A stretch of 52,021 bases of DNA. Origin: an uncultured Erysipelotrichaceae bacterium (GTDB taxonomy: Bacteria; Bacillota_I; Bacilli_A; RF39; UBA660). The notes beneath the pieces are model-generated. The model did no database searches and was not told the DNA's origin. It saw nothing but the letters and a program-made list of their open reading frames with translations. How positions within the stretch are numbered: the first letter of the stretch is position 1; each line of letters starts with the position of its first letter. The stretch spans positions 1 through 52,021 of the forward strand of contig CACWLI010000010.1 of assembly GCA_902761685.1 (NCBI GenBank). The letters run 5' to 3'. Below are positions 18,515-27,821 of the stretch, piece after piece. A program made the translations under genes and the position numbers.

Positions 18515-19451
18515 CAACATATTCTTCATATGTTATGTTTTCTTGATATATTTTTGTAGATATTTCTATTCCTAAATATCTATAATGCCATGGCTCATAT
18601 CCATAACCTGTAATAAATTCTTTTCCTTTTGGATATCTTTCTATAAATCCATATTTATATGCATTTTGTTTTAACCACTTATATTCCTTTGTATTTTCAA
18701 AACTATTTTCAACACTTACTAAATCAACTGCCAAACCTAATTGATGTTCTGAATGACCTTTTTTAGCAGAATATAGTAAAGCATGATTTAGTCCATTTTT
18801 ATTAACAGAGTTATTAAACAAACTTTCTTGTTTTTCATTTGTTCTATATCCAGATACTACAAATAAATTAATATTTTCTTTTTTAGCATCATCAATCATT
18901 TTAATTAAACTATCATAAGCAACTTTTCTTATTTGTTTTGTTCCATCATTACTATAAGGTTTTTCTAATGTAATTAAGTCATCAAATGAATAATCATCAG
19001 GTAATTTGTTATATTTGTTTACAAGAGTAGTTACTTCTTTATACTTTTCTAATTCATTAATATTTGTATAAAATTCATAATCTAATCCAATATTTACATA
19101 TAAAACTATTTCATCAAAAGAATAATTACTATTACTATTATAATAGTTTTCATACCTTTCTATATTTTTAGCATCAAAATATGGGCATGAAATAAATTTT
19201 GTCAAATTATCATATTTCTTATTTAATAAATAGTCTTTAACATTTGAATTATTAATTTTTGATTGTATTATATCAATTTCTTCTATATTGTATCCTAAAT
19301 CTAATAAATCTTCTTTATACATATAATCATCCTTTGAAATATTTTTTCCTAGTTTTTCACTTTCTTGATTTTTCTCACGATTAATATATGAAGTATATAC
19401 AAAGATAGAAATACCAAGAAAGAATAAAATTAATAATATTTTTTTATTCAT
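18501..19451 (-). CDS. VanY/LdcB-type D-alanyl-D-alanine carboxypeptidase
   Basis: A membrane-anchored zinc peptidase (N-terminal segment, residues 3-22) that trims peptidoglycan stem peptides. The VanY core is complete: SGYRTNEKQ (200-208), SEHQLGLAVD (234-243) with zinc ligands H236 and D243, and EPWHYRY with H289. The extra 150 residues before the catalytic domain are uncharacterised and probably helical. GGAAGTGA precedes the ATG. Its presence implies a real peptidoglycan wall, arguing against a wall-less mollicute. It is convergent with the beta-sandwich protein gene and overlaps its 3' end. Confidence 0.92.
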   Translation of the reverse strand: MNKKILLILFFLGISIFVYTSYINREKNQESEKLGKNISKDDYMYKEDLLDLGYNIEEIDIIQSKINNSNVKDYLLNKKYDNLTKFISCPYFDAKNIERYENYYNSNSNYSFDEIVLYVNIGLDYEFYTNINELEKYKEVTTLVNKYNKLPDDYSFDDLITLEKPYSNDGTKQIRKVAYDSLIKMIDDAKKENINLFVVSGYRTNEKQESLFNNSVNKNGLNHALLYSAKKGHSEHQLGLAVDLVSVENSFENTKEYKWLKQNAYKYGFIERYPKGKEFITGYGYEPWHYRYLGIEISTKIYQENITYEEYVVKYL

Positions 19452-19542
19452 TTAATCACTTCCAATTAATTATACTTTTTTTAAAATAGATTATTATTAT
19501 TTTCTATACTTTTATTATATCATTTAATTATTTAAAACTAAA

Positions 19543-19570
19543 AAAAAATACTAAATTTTTAGTATTTTTT
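19543..19570 (-). terminator. Terminator of the PAP2 gene
   Basis: AATACTAAA (19547-19555) pairs with TTTAGTATT (19558-19566). On the minus strand it is followed by a long T run and overlaps the TAG stop. Confidence 0.8.
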
Positions 19571-20198
19571 TAGCATAATTTACAATTTTTTTACTTTTGT
19601 TTACATACATAAAAATAATAATCATTAGTAAGTCTCCAGTTATTAAATCTATTATTACATGTTGTTTTACAAATAAAGTTGATAACATTATTAATATTGA
19701 TGAAATAATAATGAATGTTTTATATTTTTTTGTAGTTTTTTTACTAAATAATGTTGATAATATAAATAACATACTAATAGAACAATGCATACTAGGTAAA
19801 CAGTTAATAGCAGGAGTATCTACTAGGTAAATTAAATTTGTTATTATATTTAAAACATTTGTATTTTCAATAGTTGGTCTTATTACTTCGGTTGGATAAA
19901 TAATAAAAATTATATCTGAAAATAAAATAGCGATTAAAATAGATACTACATATTTATAAAATGATTCTTTGTCTTTTATATAAAAATTGTATGGAACAAA
20001 AAATAACAAAAAATACCAAAAAACATAAATTAATATAAATAAACTTATAAATGGAATCTTATCATCAAGAGGACTATTTAATAAATGAGTTGGTCCTTGA
20101 AATATTTTAACTAATAAATATGTTAAAGATTGGAATATCATAAGACCAATTGAGAATAATAATGGTTTAATTTCAATTTTTTTAATTATTTTTTTCAT
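19551..20198 (-). CDS. PAP2-family membrane phosphatase
   Basis: The 215-residue protein has five or six membrane segments and the PAP2 motifs CLPSMHC (catalytic region, H138) and KQHVIIDLITG (H180, D184). Such enzymes dephosphorylate phosphatidic acid, undecaprenyl pyrophosphate or related lipids; the spacing looks most like the PAP2_3 subgroup. The usual first KxxxxxxRP motif is only partly recognisable. The start at 20198 is chosen because AAAGTGATG lies just before it; upstream in-frame starts would fall within the promoter -10 and the ribosome site. The promoter is divergent from the gene at 20281. Confidence 0.82.
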   Translation of the reverse strand: MKKIIKKIEIKPLLFSIGLMIFQSLTYLLVKIFQGPTHLLNSPLDDKIPFISLFILIYVFWYFLLFFVPYNFYIKDKESFYKYVVSILIAILFSDIIFIIYPTEVIRPTIENTNVLNIITNLIYLVDTPAINCLPSMHCSISMLFILSTLFSKKTTKKYKTFIIISSILIMLSTLFVKQHVIIDLITGDLLMIIIFMYVNKSKKIVNYAKKILKI

Positions 20199-20213
20199 AT
20201 ACATCACTTTATA

Positions 20214-20242
20214 ATTATACAATAAATAAGATACTTTATCAA
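20214..20242 (-). promoter_or_regulatory. Promoter of the PAP2 gene
   Basis: Minus strand: TTGATA (20237-20242), a 17-base spacer, TATAAT (20214-20219). The -35 region overlaps that of the divergent plus-strand promoter. Confidence 0.75.
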
Positions 20243-20263
20243 AATATTGTAATATGGTATAAT
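20235..20263 (+). promoter_or_regulatory. Promoter of the 20281 gene
   Basis: TTTATC (20235-20240), a 17-base spacer, TATAAT (20258-20263), face to face with the PAP2 promoter. The two -35 boxes share bases 20237-20240. Confidence 0.65.
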
Positions 20264-20280
20264 AACTTTGAGGTGTAATT

Positions 20281-21207
20281 ATGTTTGATAAAGATAATTT
20301 TTATTATAAAAATATTATAGAAAATAAATTTATTATAGATAAATCAGTAAAAAAATATTATGACAAGGATGATTTATATTATAACAACTATGGAAATACA
20401 TTTGACGATATTTTTAAAAGTCTTTCTCAAACTGATCTAACTACTTTAAGAATGTTAGTAAATGTTGTTGGATTTAATAATATTAGATCAGTAAATGATG
20501 TTATAGCTTTAATAGACATTATAAAAAATCCACGTTATAAGAGTTTTGTTGATTCAATAATATCTAGAGGTTCAACAAGTACAAATATAAACAATATAAT
20601 TAAAACTATTCAAACTCCATCATCTCAAAGTGTTAGTGTTGCACAAACACAGGATAAAGGAGATTTACCTCAAGAAGAAGTAAAACCAAAAGAAAGAAAT
20701 ACTATCGTAGATAGATTTATGAATGATATTTTAAATAAACAAATGAATCCTAGTTTTAGAGGATGGGTTTTACCTAATGGACAACTTGTAAGTCAATTTA
20801 ATGATTCTATTGCTAATAATGGAAATGGAAGACAAGACCATTCAAAACTAGTTAAAATATTTATGTCTGGATTAGAAGAATATGATAAAGATGCTCATGA
20901 AAAAGTAACAACTTTATATCGTGAATATGTAAGTGCTCATGGTTTAGCGAAAGCAGATTTTGATGAAAGTTTTGCAGTAGAGGTGTTAGGATGGGTTCAA
21001 ATATCAGTTGTTGGTAGAAAAATGTTAGCTTGTAGAGGAGAAAGATGGCAAGATAGAATAATTAGACCATTTGTTATAGATTATGGGTTTGGAATAGAAA
21101 TATCAGATTTCGGAAGAAGTTATGAGCTTGAATTTGCTCCTTTGTATGATCATATAAATGAAATAATTGAACTTGGACTAGAAAAAAAATATGTACAAGC
21201 AAAATAA
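20281..21207 (+). CDS. Unknown 308-residue soluble protein
   Basis: I do not recognise this protein. An N-terminal part rich in Tyr, Asn and Asp (1-60) leads to a helical segment (about 45-100), then a Ser/Thr/Gln/Pro-rich linker (about 107-140). The compact C-terminal domain contains FRGWVLPNGQLVSQF, a DHSKLVKIFM helix, and the Trp/Arg-rich stretch LACRGERWQDRIIRPFVIDYG. There is no signal peptide or membrane segment. GAGGTG precedes the ATG, it has its own promoter, and an intrinsic terminator follows. It is single-gene, between PAP2 and der. Confidence 0.8.
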   Translation: MFDKDNFYYKNIIENKFIIDKSVKKYYDKDDLYYNNYGNTFDDIFKSLSQTDLTTLRMLVNVVGFNNIRSVNDVIALIDIIKNPRYKSFVDSIISRGSTSTNINNIIKTIQTPSSQSVSVAQTQDKGDLPQEEVKPKERNTIVDRFMNDILNKQMNPSFRGWVLPNGQLVSQFNDSIANNGNGRQDHSKLVKIFMSGLEEYDKDAHEKVTTLYREYVSAHGLAKADFDESFAVEVLGWVQISVVGRKMLACRGERWQDRIIRPFVIDYGFGIEISDFGRSYELEFAPLYDHINEIIELGLEKKYVQAK

Positions 21208-21210
21208 AAT

Positions 21211-21234
21211 ACTAGAAATATTCTAGTTTTTTTT
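21211..21234 (+). terminator. Intrinsic terminator before der
   Basis: ACTAGAA (21211-21217) pairs with TTCTAGT (21221-21227), followed by eight Ts. A TATAAT at 21236-21241 just beyond it may be the der -10 box. Confidence 0.85.
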
Positions 21235-21259
21235 ATATAATGTATGCGAGGTGAAAGCC

Positions 21260-22576
21260 ATGGCAAAAAGAACTATATGTTTAGTTGGTAGACCTAATAC
21301 AGGTAAATCAACATTATTTAATAGAATAGTAGGAAAGAAAATAGCTATTATAGAAGATGCTCCTGGAATAACGAGAGATAGAATATATAGTAGTGCATCA
21401 TATAATGATATTCCATTTTATTTAATTGATACTGGTGGTATTGATTTAAGCGATGGAGACTTTAATGATGAAATTCGTATGCAAGTTGAAATAGGTATTG
21501 AAGAAGCAGATACTATTGTTTTTGTTGTGGATGCTAAAGATGGAATTACTAATAGTGATGAATTAATTAGAGATATGTTAAAGAAAACCAATAAAAAGGT
21601 TATTGTTGCTATTAATAAAGTAGATAATAAAACAGGTCAAGATAACATATATGAATTTTATTCATTAGGTTTTGATGAATATGTTAGTATTTCAGCAGAA
21701 CATGGAACAGGTGTAAATGAATTATTAAAATTAATGACGGAAGGTTTAGATGCTGGATATGAAGAGGAAGATAATAATATTAAAATATCTGTTATAGGTA
21801 GACCTAATGTTGGAAAGAGTAGTTTGGTTAATGCTCTTTTAAATGAAGAAAGAGTAATTGTAAGCAATGTTGCAGGTACTACAAGAGATGCAATTGATAC
21901 AAAATTCACATATAATAAGGAAGAGTATACTTTAATAGATACAGCAGGACTTCGTAAAAAAGGAAAAATATTTGAAGCTGTAGAAAAATATAGTTTATTA
22001 AGAAGTATGAAAGCAATTGATAGAAGTGACGTTTGTTTACTTGTACTTGATGCTACTACTGGAATTGTAGAACATGATAAACATATAGCAGGTTATGCAT
22101 TAGAAGCTGGCAAACCAGTTGTTATAGTAGTTAATAAGTGGGATACAATTGAAGAAAAAGATGAAACTATGAAAGAATGGAAAAAAGATTTAAAAAATAA
22201 TTTCCAATTTATGCAATATGCTAAAATAGTTTTCTTGAGTGCTAAAACTAAAAAAAGAATACATACTTTAATGCCTGAGGTGTTAGAATCGTATAGTAAT
22301 TCAATAAAAGAAGTTAAAACAAGTATTATTAATGATATTATAAGAGATGCATTTATAGAAACACCTCCAGCTTCATTTAAAGGTAAAAAATTAAAAGTAT
22401 ATTTTGCTCATCAATCAGGAACTAAACCACCAAGATTTGATATAGAAGTTAATTCAAAAGGATTAGTTCACTTTGCATACTATAGATATTTAGAAAATAA
22501 AATTAGAGCTAATATAGATTTTAGTGGAACTCCAATAGTTATTCAATTTAAGAATAAAGGAGAAAAAGAATTATAG
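21260..22576 (+). CDS. der: Ribosome-assembly GTPase Der (EngA)
   Basis: An essential tandem-GTPase needed for 50S subunit maturation. Two G domains carry GRPNTGKS (10-17) and GRPNVGKS (180-187), each followed by its own switch and NKxD motifs (NKVD, NKWD). The C-terminal KH-like domain ends in GTPIVIQFKNKGEKEL. The length of 438 residues matches Bacillus Der. ATG 21260 follows GAGGTG (21248-21253); a GTG at 21251 is part of that site. Confidence 0.97.
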   Translation: MAKRTICLVGRPNTGKSTLFNRIVGKKIAIIEDAPGITRDRIYSSASYNDIPFYLIDTGGIDLSDGDFNDEIRMQVEIGIEEADTIVFVVDAKDGITNSDELIRDMLKKTNKKVIVAINKVDNKTGQDNIYEFYSLGFDEYVSISAEHGTGVNELLKLMTEGLDAGYEEEDNNIKISVIGRPNVGKSSLVNALLNEERVIVSNVAGTTRDAIDTKFTYNKEEYTLIDTAGLRKKGKIFEAVEKYSLLRSMKAIDRSDVCLLVLDATTGIVEHDKHIAGYALEAGKPVVIVVNKWDTIEEKDETMKEWKKDLKNNFQFMQYAKIVFLSAKTKKRIHTLMPEVLESYSNSIKEVKTSIINDIIRDAFIETPPASFKGKKLKVYFAHQSGTKPPRFDIEVNSKGLVHFAYYRYLENKIRANIDFSGTPIVIQFKNKGEKEL

Positions 22577-22605
22577 TGATAAGTTTACTTTATCACTATT
22601 TTTTG
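22573..22605 (+). terminator. Intrinsic terminator overlapping the end of der
   Basis: ATAGTGATAA (22573-22582) pairs with TTATCACTAT (22590-22599), followed by Ts. The left arm includes the stop codon. Confidence 0.85.
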
Positions 22606-22631
22606 TTATTATTAATAATAGAGGTGTGTTT

Positions 22632-23399
22632 ATGAGTAAAGAAGTAAATACTACAACTCCTGAAGTTGTAGAAGATAAGGGTAGTTTTGGTTGGGCAGTA
22701 TTAGGTTTCTTTTTTCCGCTTGTAGGTTTAATTCTATTTATAGTATGGGAAAGTACAAAAAAGAAATCAGCTAAACAAGCTGGAATAGGTGCACTTGTTG
22801 GTTTTTGTTTAAGAATAGTATTACCAATTATTTTAATACCATTGTTTTTGTTAATTTTTATTCCATTTATTGTTAGTGAATTACCTGAAAATGTTTCTGA
22901 TATAACTTGTAGATCAACATTTGGAAATGATTATATTGCAGTAGAAGAGAATGATGAGTGGTATTGTGAAAATACTATTACAAATGAAAGAGTTAAATTA
23001 ACTGATATTGAAGAAGATGATTTGAATTTTAAAATAAATATTTCTCCATCAGGTAAAAAATATTTACAATCATACAATGTTGAAGATGGATATGATTATG
23101 AAATAGTTTTAAATGGAGATAAAACATATACTTTTTATGAATATAATCAAAATGGTGGAAGAATAATTACAACTGGTACATATGTAGAAAATAGTGAAGC
23201 ATATGAGTTTAAAATATTAAAAACTTATTCTAGTGATAAATGTGAATTAAGTAAGGAAGACTTAACATATCGTATATTTAAATATGAGGGTGGAAAGCTA
23301 GAAGGTATTGAAGGTGGACAAGAATTTAAAATTGTTGAAAAAACAGATATGAAACATCTTGAAGATATGTATAGCATAAAAAATATTACTTGTGAATAA
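22632..23399 (+). CDS. Membrane-anchored extracellular protein, unknown function
   Basis: The 255-residue protein has a short cytoplasmic N-terminus, a membrane segment (about 18-38, FGWAVLGFFFPLVGLILFIVW), a basic loop KKKSAKQAGIGALVG, and a long second hydrophobic stretch (about 52-85). The remaining 170 residues are probably extracellular and beta-rich, with three or four Cys and a stretch DYEIVLNGDKTYTFYEY that resembles small lipocalin-like or calycin domains. ATG 22632 follows GAGGTGTG. It is single-gene with a terminator behind it. The N-terminal module is common in small Bacillota membrane proteins; the outer domain is unassigned. Confidence 0.75.
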   Translation: MSKEVNTTTPEVVEDKGSFGWAVLGFFFPLVGLILFIVWESTKKKSAKQAGIGALVGFCLRIVLPIILIPLFLLIFIPFIVSELPENVSDITCRSTFGNDYIAVEENDEWYCENTITNERVKLTDIEEDDLNFKINISPSGKKYLQSYNVEDGYDYEIVLNGDKTYTFYEYNQNGGRIITTGTYVENSEAYEFKILKTYSSDKCELSKEDLTYRIFKYEGGKLEGIEGGQEFKIVEKTDMKHLEDMYSIKNITCE

Positions 23400-23405
23400 T
23401 AATAA

Positions 23406-23439
23406 AATAATGTTTACTTATGTAAACATTATTTTTTAT
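23406..23439 (+). terminator. Intrinsic terminator after the 22632 gene
   Basis: AATAATGTTTAC (23406-23417) pairs with GTAAACATTATT (23422-23433), followed by Ts. Confidence 0.85.
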
Positions 23440-23470
23440 TTACTAAACTTTGCAATTAATTATTATTTGA

Positions 23471-23907
23471 TATGATAGATATAATAATAAGAAGTATGGA
23501 ATTGTTGATTTAAAACAATTAGAAAGAAAATATGTAGGTTTAGTTCAAAGCGAGTATTATATTTTTATGCAACAACTAATAAGAGTATTGCTAAAACAGT
23601 TTTAAAAGATAATAAGGAAAATGATATTACTGTTAAAAAAGTATTTATGTATTGGTATGAAGAACAAATGAGTGAAAGTCCATTTATGTATCATGAGCCA
23701 AAAACTTTGGATGTATATATAATAAGTAGTGATGATTATTTATATTCTTATAGTATTAATAGCAAAAATGATTATAGTGCAAAACTAGTAAATGAATCTA
23801 AAGTTAAGAATTATAAAAAAACATAGAATTATACTGATATAGGTGAATATGAAATAACTTTTGATGATGATACAAAAGAAATTATATATGGAGAAATAAC
23901 ATATTAA
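23471..23907 (+). pseudogene. Decayed gene with a frameshift and an internal stop
   Basis: The 580-base gap between genes is not empty. One frame reads from 23471, through VDLKQLERKYVGLVQSEYY, to about 23570. A second frame then takes over with TNKSIAKTVLKDNKEND and FMYWYEEQMSESPFMYHEP, is broken by TAG at 23824-23826, and continues NYTDIGEYEITFDDD to TAA at 23905-23907. A complete terminator follows. No usable start codon or ribosome site is left at the front. This is what an inactivated, once roughly 145-residue secreted or lipoprotein-type gene would look like. The family is not recognised. Confidence 0.65.
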
Positions 23908-23930
23908 AATGGTCAATTGACCATTTTTTT
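23908..23930 (+). terminator. Intrinsic terminator behind the pseudogene
   Basis: The palindrome AATGGTCAA/TTGACCATT (23908-23925), followed by a T tract. Confidence 0.85.
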
Positions 23931-23935
23931 AATTG

Positions 23936-23964
23936 TTTACAAATTAATAAATTTATCATATAAT
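23936..23964 (+). promoter_or_regulatory. Promoter of the 23982 gene
   Basis: TTTACA (23936-23941), a 17-base spacer, TATAAT (23959-23964), directly before AGGAG and the start codon. Confidence 0.8.
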
Positions 23965-23981
23965 TTTTTTAGGAGATAACT

Positions 23982-24548
23982 ATGAAATTAAAAGGAAGAT
24001 ATTTAGTAATAATTGTATTGATATTACTTGCTAGTGTTATTTCGGTATCATATTCATATTTTGGTGCAAATGTTATAAATGAAAAGACAAATAATACAAG
24101 CGTTAAAACTGGTAAAGTAGATATTTCGATTGATGATGATGGAATAAATGCTAATGATATTGCTCCTATATATGATACAGACTATGAAATGCTTGCTTTC
24201 CATAAGAGCTTTAGTATTATTTCAAATCCAGATTCATTAAATTCTTGTACTAAAATATTTTTAGATATTAATAGTATTTCTGATTCATTAAAGAGTGAAT
24301 ATTTTAAATATAAAATAATATCTGGAGAATATCAAAATGAAGGTAATTTTAAAGATGCTAGTAATAGTAGTAAATTATTAATAGCAGATAAGCAGTTTAT
24401 TGAAAGTGGAAATAATGTTAATTATGAATTATATATATGGGTTAGCTATAAAGATGATGTAGATCAAATGAGCATGTTGGGTACAAAATTAAGTGCAAAA
24501 ATATTAATTGAAGGGCAAGATGTTAAAGAGGAGAATATGTGCAAATAA
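23982..24548 (+). CDS. Exported TasA/CalY-like small surface protein
   Basis: The 188-residue protein has a signal or anchor segment (about 7-27, LVIIVLILLASVISVSYSYF). Right after it come the aromatic motif and a threonine/lysine stretch, TSVKTGKVDISID, the arrangement seen in TasA/camelysin-type proteins exported with dedicated signal peptidases. The rest is a predicted beta-sandwich with two Cys. AGGAG precedes the ATG and it has its own promoter. The protein at 30936 begins in a similar way. No signal peptidase gene is adjacent, so membership of the TasA family is a pattern-based inference. Confidence 0.6.
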   Translation: MKLKGRYLVIIVLILLASVISVSYSYFGANVINEKTNNTSVKTGKVDISIDDDGINANDIAPIYDTDYEMLAFHKSFSIISNPDSLNSCTKIFLDINSISDSLKSEYFKYKIISGEYQNEGNFKDASNSSKLLIADKQFIESGNNVNYELYIWVSYKDDVDQMSMLGTKLSAKILIEGQDVKEENMCK

Positions 24549-24602
24549 TATTAGTAATTTTTACATTGGTTTACGAATAAAATAAAATGTAAAAAAATTA
24601 TA

Positions 24603-24631
24603 TTGACATCTTGTTTTTTTAGTGTTAAAAT
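24603..24631 (+). promoter_or_regulatory. Promoter of the str operon (rpsL-rpsG-fusA)
   Basis: Consensus TTGACA (24603-24608), a 17-base spacer, TAAAAT (24626-24631), opening a leader of roughly 85 bases. Confidence 0.85.
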
Positions 24632-24644
24632 CAAATAGATTTCG

Positions 24645-24705
24645 GGTTTTCATGTAAGTGAAAACCTAAAAAAATAAGAATTATGATACACCTGGAAATG
24701 TGTAT
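24645..24705 (+). promoter_or_regulatory. Structured 5' leader of rpsL mRNA
   Basis: Two hairpins follow the start point: GGTTTTCA (24645-24652) with TGAAAACC (24659-24666), then ATACAC (24686-24691) with GTGTAT (24700-24705), just before AAGGAG. Neither is followed by a T tract, so they are not terminators. An autoregulatory or mRNA-stability role is possible but unproven. Confidence 0.5.
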
Positions 24706-24725
24706 GAGAAAGGAGAAATTTACAA

Positions 24726-25142
24726 ATGGCTACAATTAATCAATTAGTTAGAAATGGTAGAGGAAATAAAACTAAGAAAAGTAAAAGTCCAGCATTAAAT
24801 GTTGGTTACAATTCTAAAGATAAAAAGAGAACAAATAACACTTCACCACAAAAACGTGGAGTATGTACTCGTGTATCTACTAAGACTCCTAAAAAACCAA
24901 ACTCAGCTTTAAGAAAAATAGCAAGAGTTAGATTAAGTAATGGAATGGAAGTTACTTGCTATATTGGTGGAGAAGGACACAACTTACAAGAACATAGTGT
25001 TGTTTTAATTCGTGGTGGTCGTGTTAAAGACTTAATCGGTGTTCGTTATCATATTGTACGTGGTACTTTAGATACTGCTGGAATTGATAAGAGAAGACAA
25101 GGAAGAAGTAAATACGGAACTAAGAAACCTAAAAATAAATAA
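24726..25142 (+). CDS. rpsL: 30S ribosomal protein S12
   Basis: The 138 residues match S12 along the whole length, with the decoding-centre loop [12 protein letters not shown] (lysines 56-57 kept, the streptomycin-sensitive form) and the second conserved loop [14 protein letters not shown], ending in [10 protein letters not shown]. It is the first gene of the str operon, with a strong promoter and AAGGAG. rpsG follows 27 bases later. Confidence 0.98.
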   Translation: MATINQLVRNGRGNKTKKSKSPALNVGYNSKDKKRTNNTSPQKRGVCTRVSTKTPKKPNSALRKIARVRLSNGMEVTCYIGGEGHNLQEHSVVLIRGGRVKDLIGVRYHIVRGTLDTAGIDKRRQGRSKYGTKKPKNK

Positions 25143-25169
25143 TTAAACTAAAGAAAGGAGAATATAAAC

Positions 25170-25637
25170 ATGCGTAAAAGACAAGCAACAAAAAGAGATG
25201 TTTTAGCAGATCCAATATATAATTCAAAAATGATTACTAAATTAATCAATGGAATTATGTTAGATGGTAAAAAAGGAACTGCTCAAAAAATATTATATAA
25301 TGCACTTGATATAGTTAAAGAAAAAACAAATAAAGATCCTTTAGAAGTTTTAAATCAAGCATTTGAAAATATTAAACCAGCTTTAGAAATAAAGAGTAGA
25401 AGAATTGGTGGAAGTAACTATTCTGTACCAATGGAAGTAAGAGAAGATAGAGCTAATGCTTTAACTCTTAGATGGTTAATTCAATATGCTAAAAGTAGAA
25501 ATGGAAAAGGAATGGCTGAAAACTTAGCAGCTGAAATAATCGATGCTTCAAATGGAATTGGTGGAGCAGTAAAGAAACGTGATGATACTCATAAAATGGC
25601 AGAAGCTAATAAAGCATATGCTCATTATAGATGGTAA
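25170..25637 (+). CDS. rpsG: 30S ribosomal protein S7
   Basis: The 155-residue S7, the primary binder that organises the 30S head. It starts [15 protein letters not shown], has the KIINGIM-like segment [14 protein letters not shown], the signature [13 protein letters not shown], and ends in [17 protein letters not shown] precedes it. It lies between rpsL and fusA in the conserved str order. Confidence 0.98.
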   Translation: MRKRQATKRDVLADPIYNSKMITKLINGIMLDGKKGTAQKILYNALDIVKEKTNKDPLEVLNQAFENIKPALEIKSRRIGGSNYSVPMEVREDRANALTLRWLIQYAKSRNGKGMAENLAAEIIDASNGIGGAVKKRDDTHKMAEANKAYAHYRW

Positions 25638-25652
25638 GAAGGGAGATAATAT

Positions 25653-27725
25653 ATGGCACGTGATGTTGCATTAAATAAACTTCGTAATATAGGAATTATG
25701 GCTCATATTGATGCCGGAAAAACTACATTTACTGAACGTGTTTTGTTCCATACTGGTAGAATCCATAAAATTGGAGAAACTCACGATGGTGAATCTCAAA
25801 TGGACTGGATGGAACAAGAAAAAGAAAGAGGTATTACTATTACTAGTGCTGCAACTACTGCACATTGGAAAGAATACAGATTTAATATTATAGATACTCC
25901 TGGACACGTAGACTTTACAATTGAAGTTGCTCGTAGTTTAAGAGTATTAGATGGTGCTATTGCACTTTTAGACTCACAAGCTGGACCAGAAACTCAAACT
26001 GAACAAGTTTGGAGACAAGCAAATGATTATATGGTTCCAAGAATGATTTTCTGTAATAAAATGGATAAAATGGGAGCAGATTTTGAATATAGTTTAAAAG
26101 CTGCTAAAGATAGATTAAGTGAACATGCTGTAGCTATTCAACTTCCAATTGGAGCAGAAGATAATTTCAAAGGTATTATTGATTTAGTTGAAATGAAAGC
26201 TTATGAATATGATGGAGAACAAGCTGAAAATCCTAAAGAAATAGAAATACCTGCTGAATTAAAGAGTAAAGCTGAATCTATGAGAGAAGAACTTATAGAA
26301 GCTGCTAGTGAATTTAGTGATGAATTAATGGAAGCTTATCTAGAAGGAAATGAAATTCCTGTAGATATGTTAAAAGCTGCTATTAGAAAAGGAACATTAG
26401 AAGTTAAATTATTCCCGGTTATGTGTGGAACTGCTTTAGGAAATATGGGTGTTAAACTTGCACTTGATGCAGTTATTGATTACTTACCAGCTCCAACAGA
26501 TATTGCTGCTGTTAAGGGAATTGATATGAATGATAACCCAATTGAAAGAAAAGCAAGTGATAGTGAACCATTTGCTGCATTAGCATTTAAAGTTATGAAT
26601 GACCCATTTGTTGGAAACTTAACTTTCTTCCGTGTATACTCTGGTGTACTTAAGAGTGGAAGTTATGTAATGAACTCAACAAATGGAGAAAAAGAAAGAA
26701 TTGGACGTATTCTTCAAATGCATGCTAATCAAAGAAAAGAAATTCAAGAAGTATATGCTGGTGAAATAGCTGCTGCTGTAGGTCTTAAGGATACTACTAC
26801 AGGAGATACTCTTTGTGATGAAAAGAATCAAGTTATTTTAGAAAAAATGGTATTCCCAGAACCTGTTATTGAACTTGCTATTGAACCAAAATCAAAAGCA
26901 GATCAAGAAAAAATGAGTTTAGCATTACAAAAATTAGCTAAAGAAGACCCATCATTTAGAGCAAAAACTGATCATGAAACTGGTCAAACTATTATTGCTG
27001 GTATGGGTGAACTTCACTTAGACGTTCTAGTTGATAGAATGAGAAGAGAATTTAATGTTGAAGCAAATGTAGGTAAACCACAAGTTGCTTATAGAGAAAC
27101 AATAAAAACTACTGCTGAGTGTGAAGGAAAATACATTAAACAATCAGGTGGACGTGGACAATACGGACATGTTTGGGTTAAATTCGAACCAAATAAAGAT
27201 AAAGGATATGAATTTGTTGATGAAGTTGTTGGTGGAGTAGTTCCTCGTGAATATATTCCAGTAGTTGATAAAGGACTTCAAGAAGCATTAGCAGGTGGAG
27301 TACTTGCTGGATATCCAATGATAGATGTTAAATGTACATTATTTGATGGATCTTACCATGATGTAGACTCTAACGAAATGGCATTCAAAATTGCTGCTTC
27401 AATGGCATTAAAAGAAGCTAAAAATAAATGTAATCCATGTATTTTAGAACCAATTATGAATGTTGAAGTAAGAGTTCCAGAAGAATTTATGGGTACAGTT
27501 ATGGGAGATTTAACAAGTAGAAGAGGTAGACCTCTTGGAAATGAAAGTATGGGTAAAGATATTGCTATTAAGGCAATGGTACCACTTTCAGAAATGTTCG
27601 GTTATATGACTGTTCTTAGAAGTAATACTCAAGGACGTGGTGTATATCAAATGATTTTTGATCATTATGAAGAAGTACCAAAGAGTATAGCTGAAGAAAT
27701 TATTAAGAAAAATGGTGTACAATAA
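25653..27725 (+). CDS. fusA: Elongation factor G
   Basis: The 690-residue translocase GTPase of translation. The P-loop is AHIDAGKT (17-24), with [11 protein letters not shown] (switch I/G2), DTPGHVDF (G3) and NKMDK (G4). Domains II to V follow at normal length, including the domain [13 protein letters not shown] region. It starts 15 bases after rpsG, with GAAGGGAG as ribosome site. tuf follows after a 96-base gap carrying its own promoter. Confidence 0.98.
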   Translation: MARDVALNKLRNIGIMAHIDAGKTTFTERVLFHTGRIHKIGETHDGESQMDWMEQEKERGITITSAATTAHWKEYRFNIIDTPGHVDFTIEVARSLRVLDGAIALLDSQAGPETQTEQVWRQANDYMVPRMIFCNKMDKMGADFEYSLKAAKDRLSEHAVAIQLPIGAEDNFKGIIDLVEMKAYEYDGEQAENPKEIEIPAELKSKAESMREELIEAASEFSDELMEAYLEGNEIPVDMLKAAIRKGTLEVKLFPVMCGTALGNMGVKLALDAVIDYLPAPTDIAAVKGIDMNDNPIERKASDSEPFAALAFKVMNDPFVGNLTFFRVYSGVLKSGSYVMNSTNGEKERIGRILQMHANQRKEIQEVYAGEIAAAVGLKDTTTGDTLCDEKNQVILEKMVFPEPVIELAIEPKSKADQEKMSLALQKLAKEDPSFRAKTDHETGQTIIAGMGELHLDVLVDRMRREFNVEANVGKPQVAYRETIKTTAECEGKYIKQSGGRGQYGHVWVKFEPNKDKGYEFVDEVVGGVVPREYIPVVDKGLQEALAGGVLAGYPMIDVKCTLFDGSYHDVDSNEMAFKIAASMALKEAKNKCNPCILEPIMNVEVRVPEEFMGTVMGDLTSRRGRPLGNESMGKDIAIKAMVPLSEMFGYMTVLRSNTQGRGVYQMIFDHYEEVPKSIAEEIIKKNGVQ

Positions 27726-27760
27726 ACGTACACTTGAATTGCCAATTTAGTTATTTATAC

Positions 27761-27789
27761 TTGAAAATAAAACAAGTATTAGATAAAAT
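27761..27789 (+). promoter_or_regulatory. Internal promoter for tuf
   Basis: TTGAAA (27761-27766), a 17-base spacer, TAAAAT (27784-27789), ahead of AAAGGAGG. It lets tuf be expressed above the rest of the str operon. Confidence 0.75.
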
Positions 27790-27821
27790 ATATTTATATT
27801 GAAAAAGGAGGAAAAGTAAAA

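Noticed and set aside
25671..25907. Antisense and alternate-frame open frames inside fusA (likewise inside tuf, pdp, der, csd and ppdK)
   Set aside because: They are shadows of strongly coding genes, with low-complexity translations and no ribosome sites or promoters.
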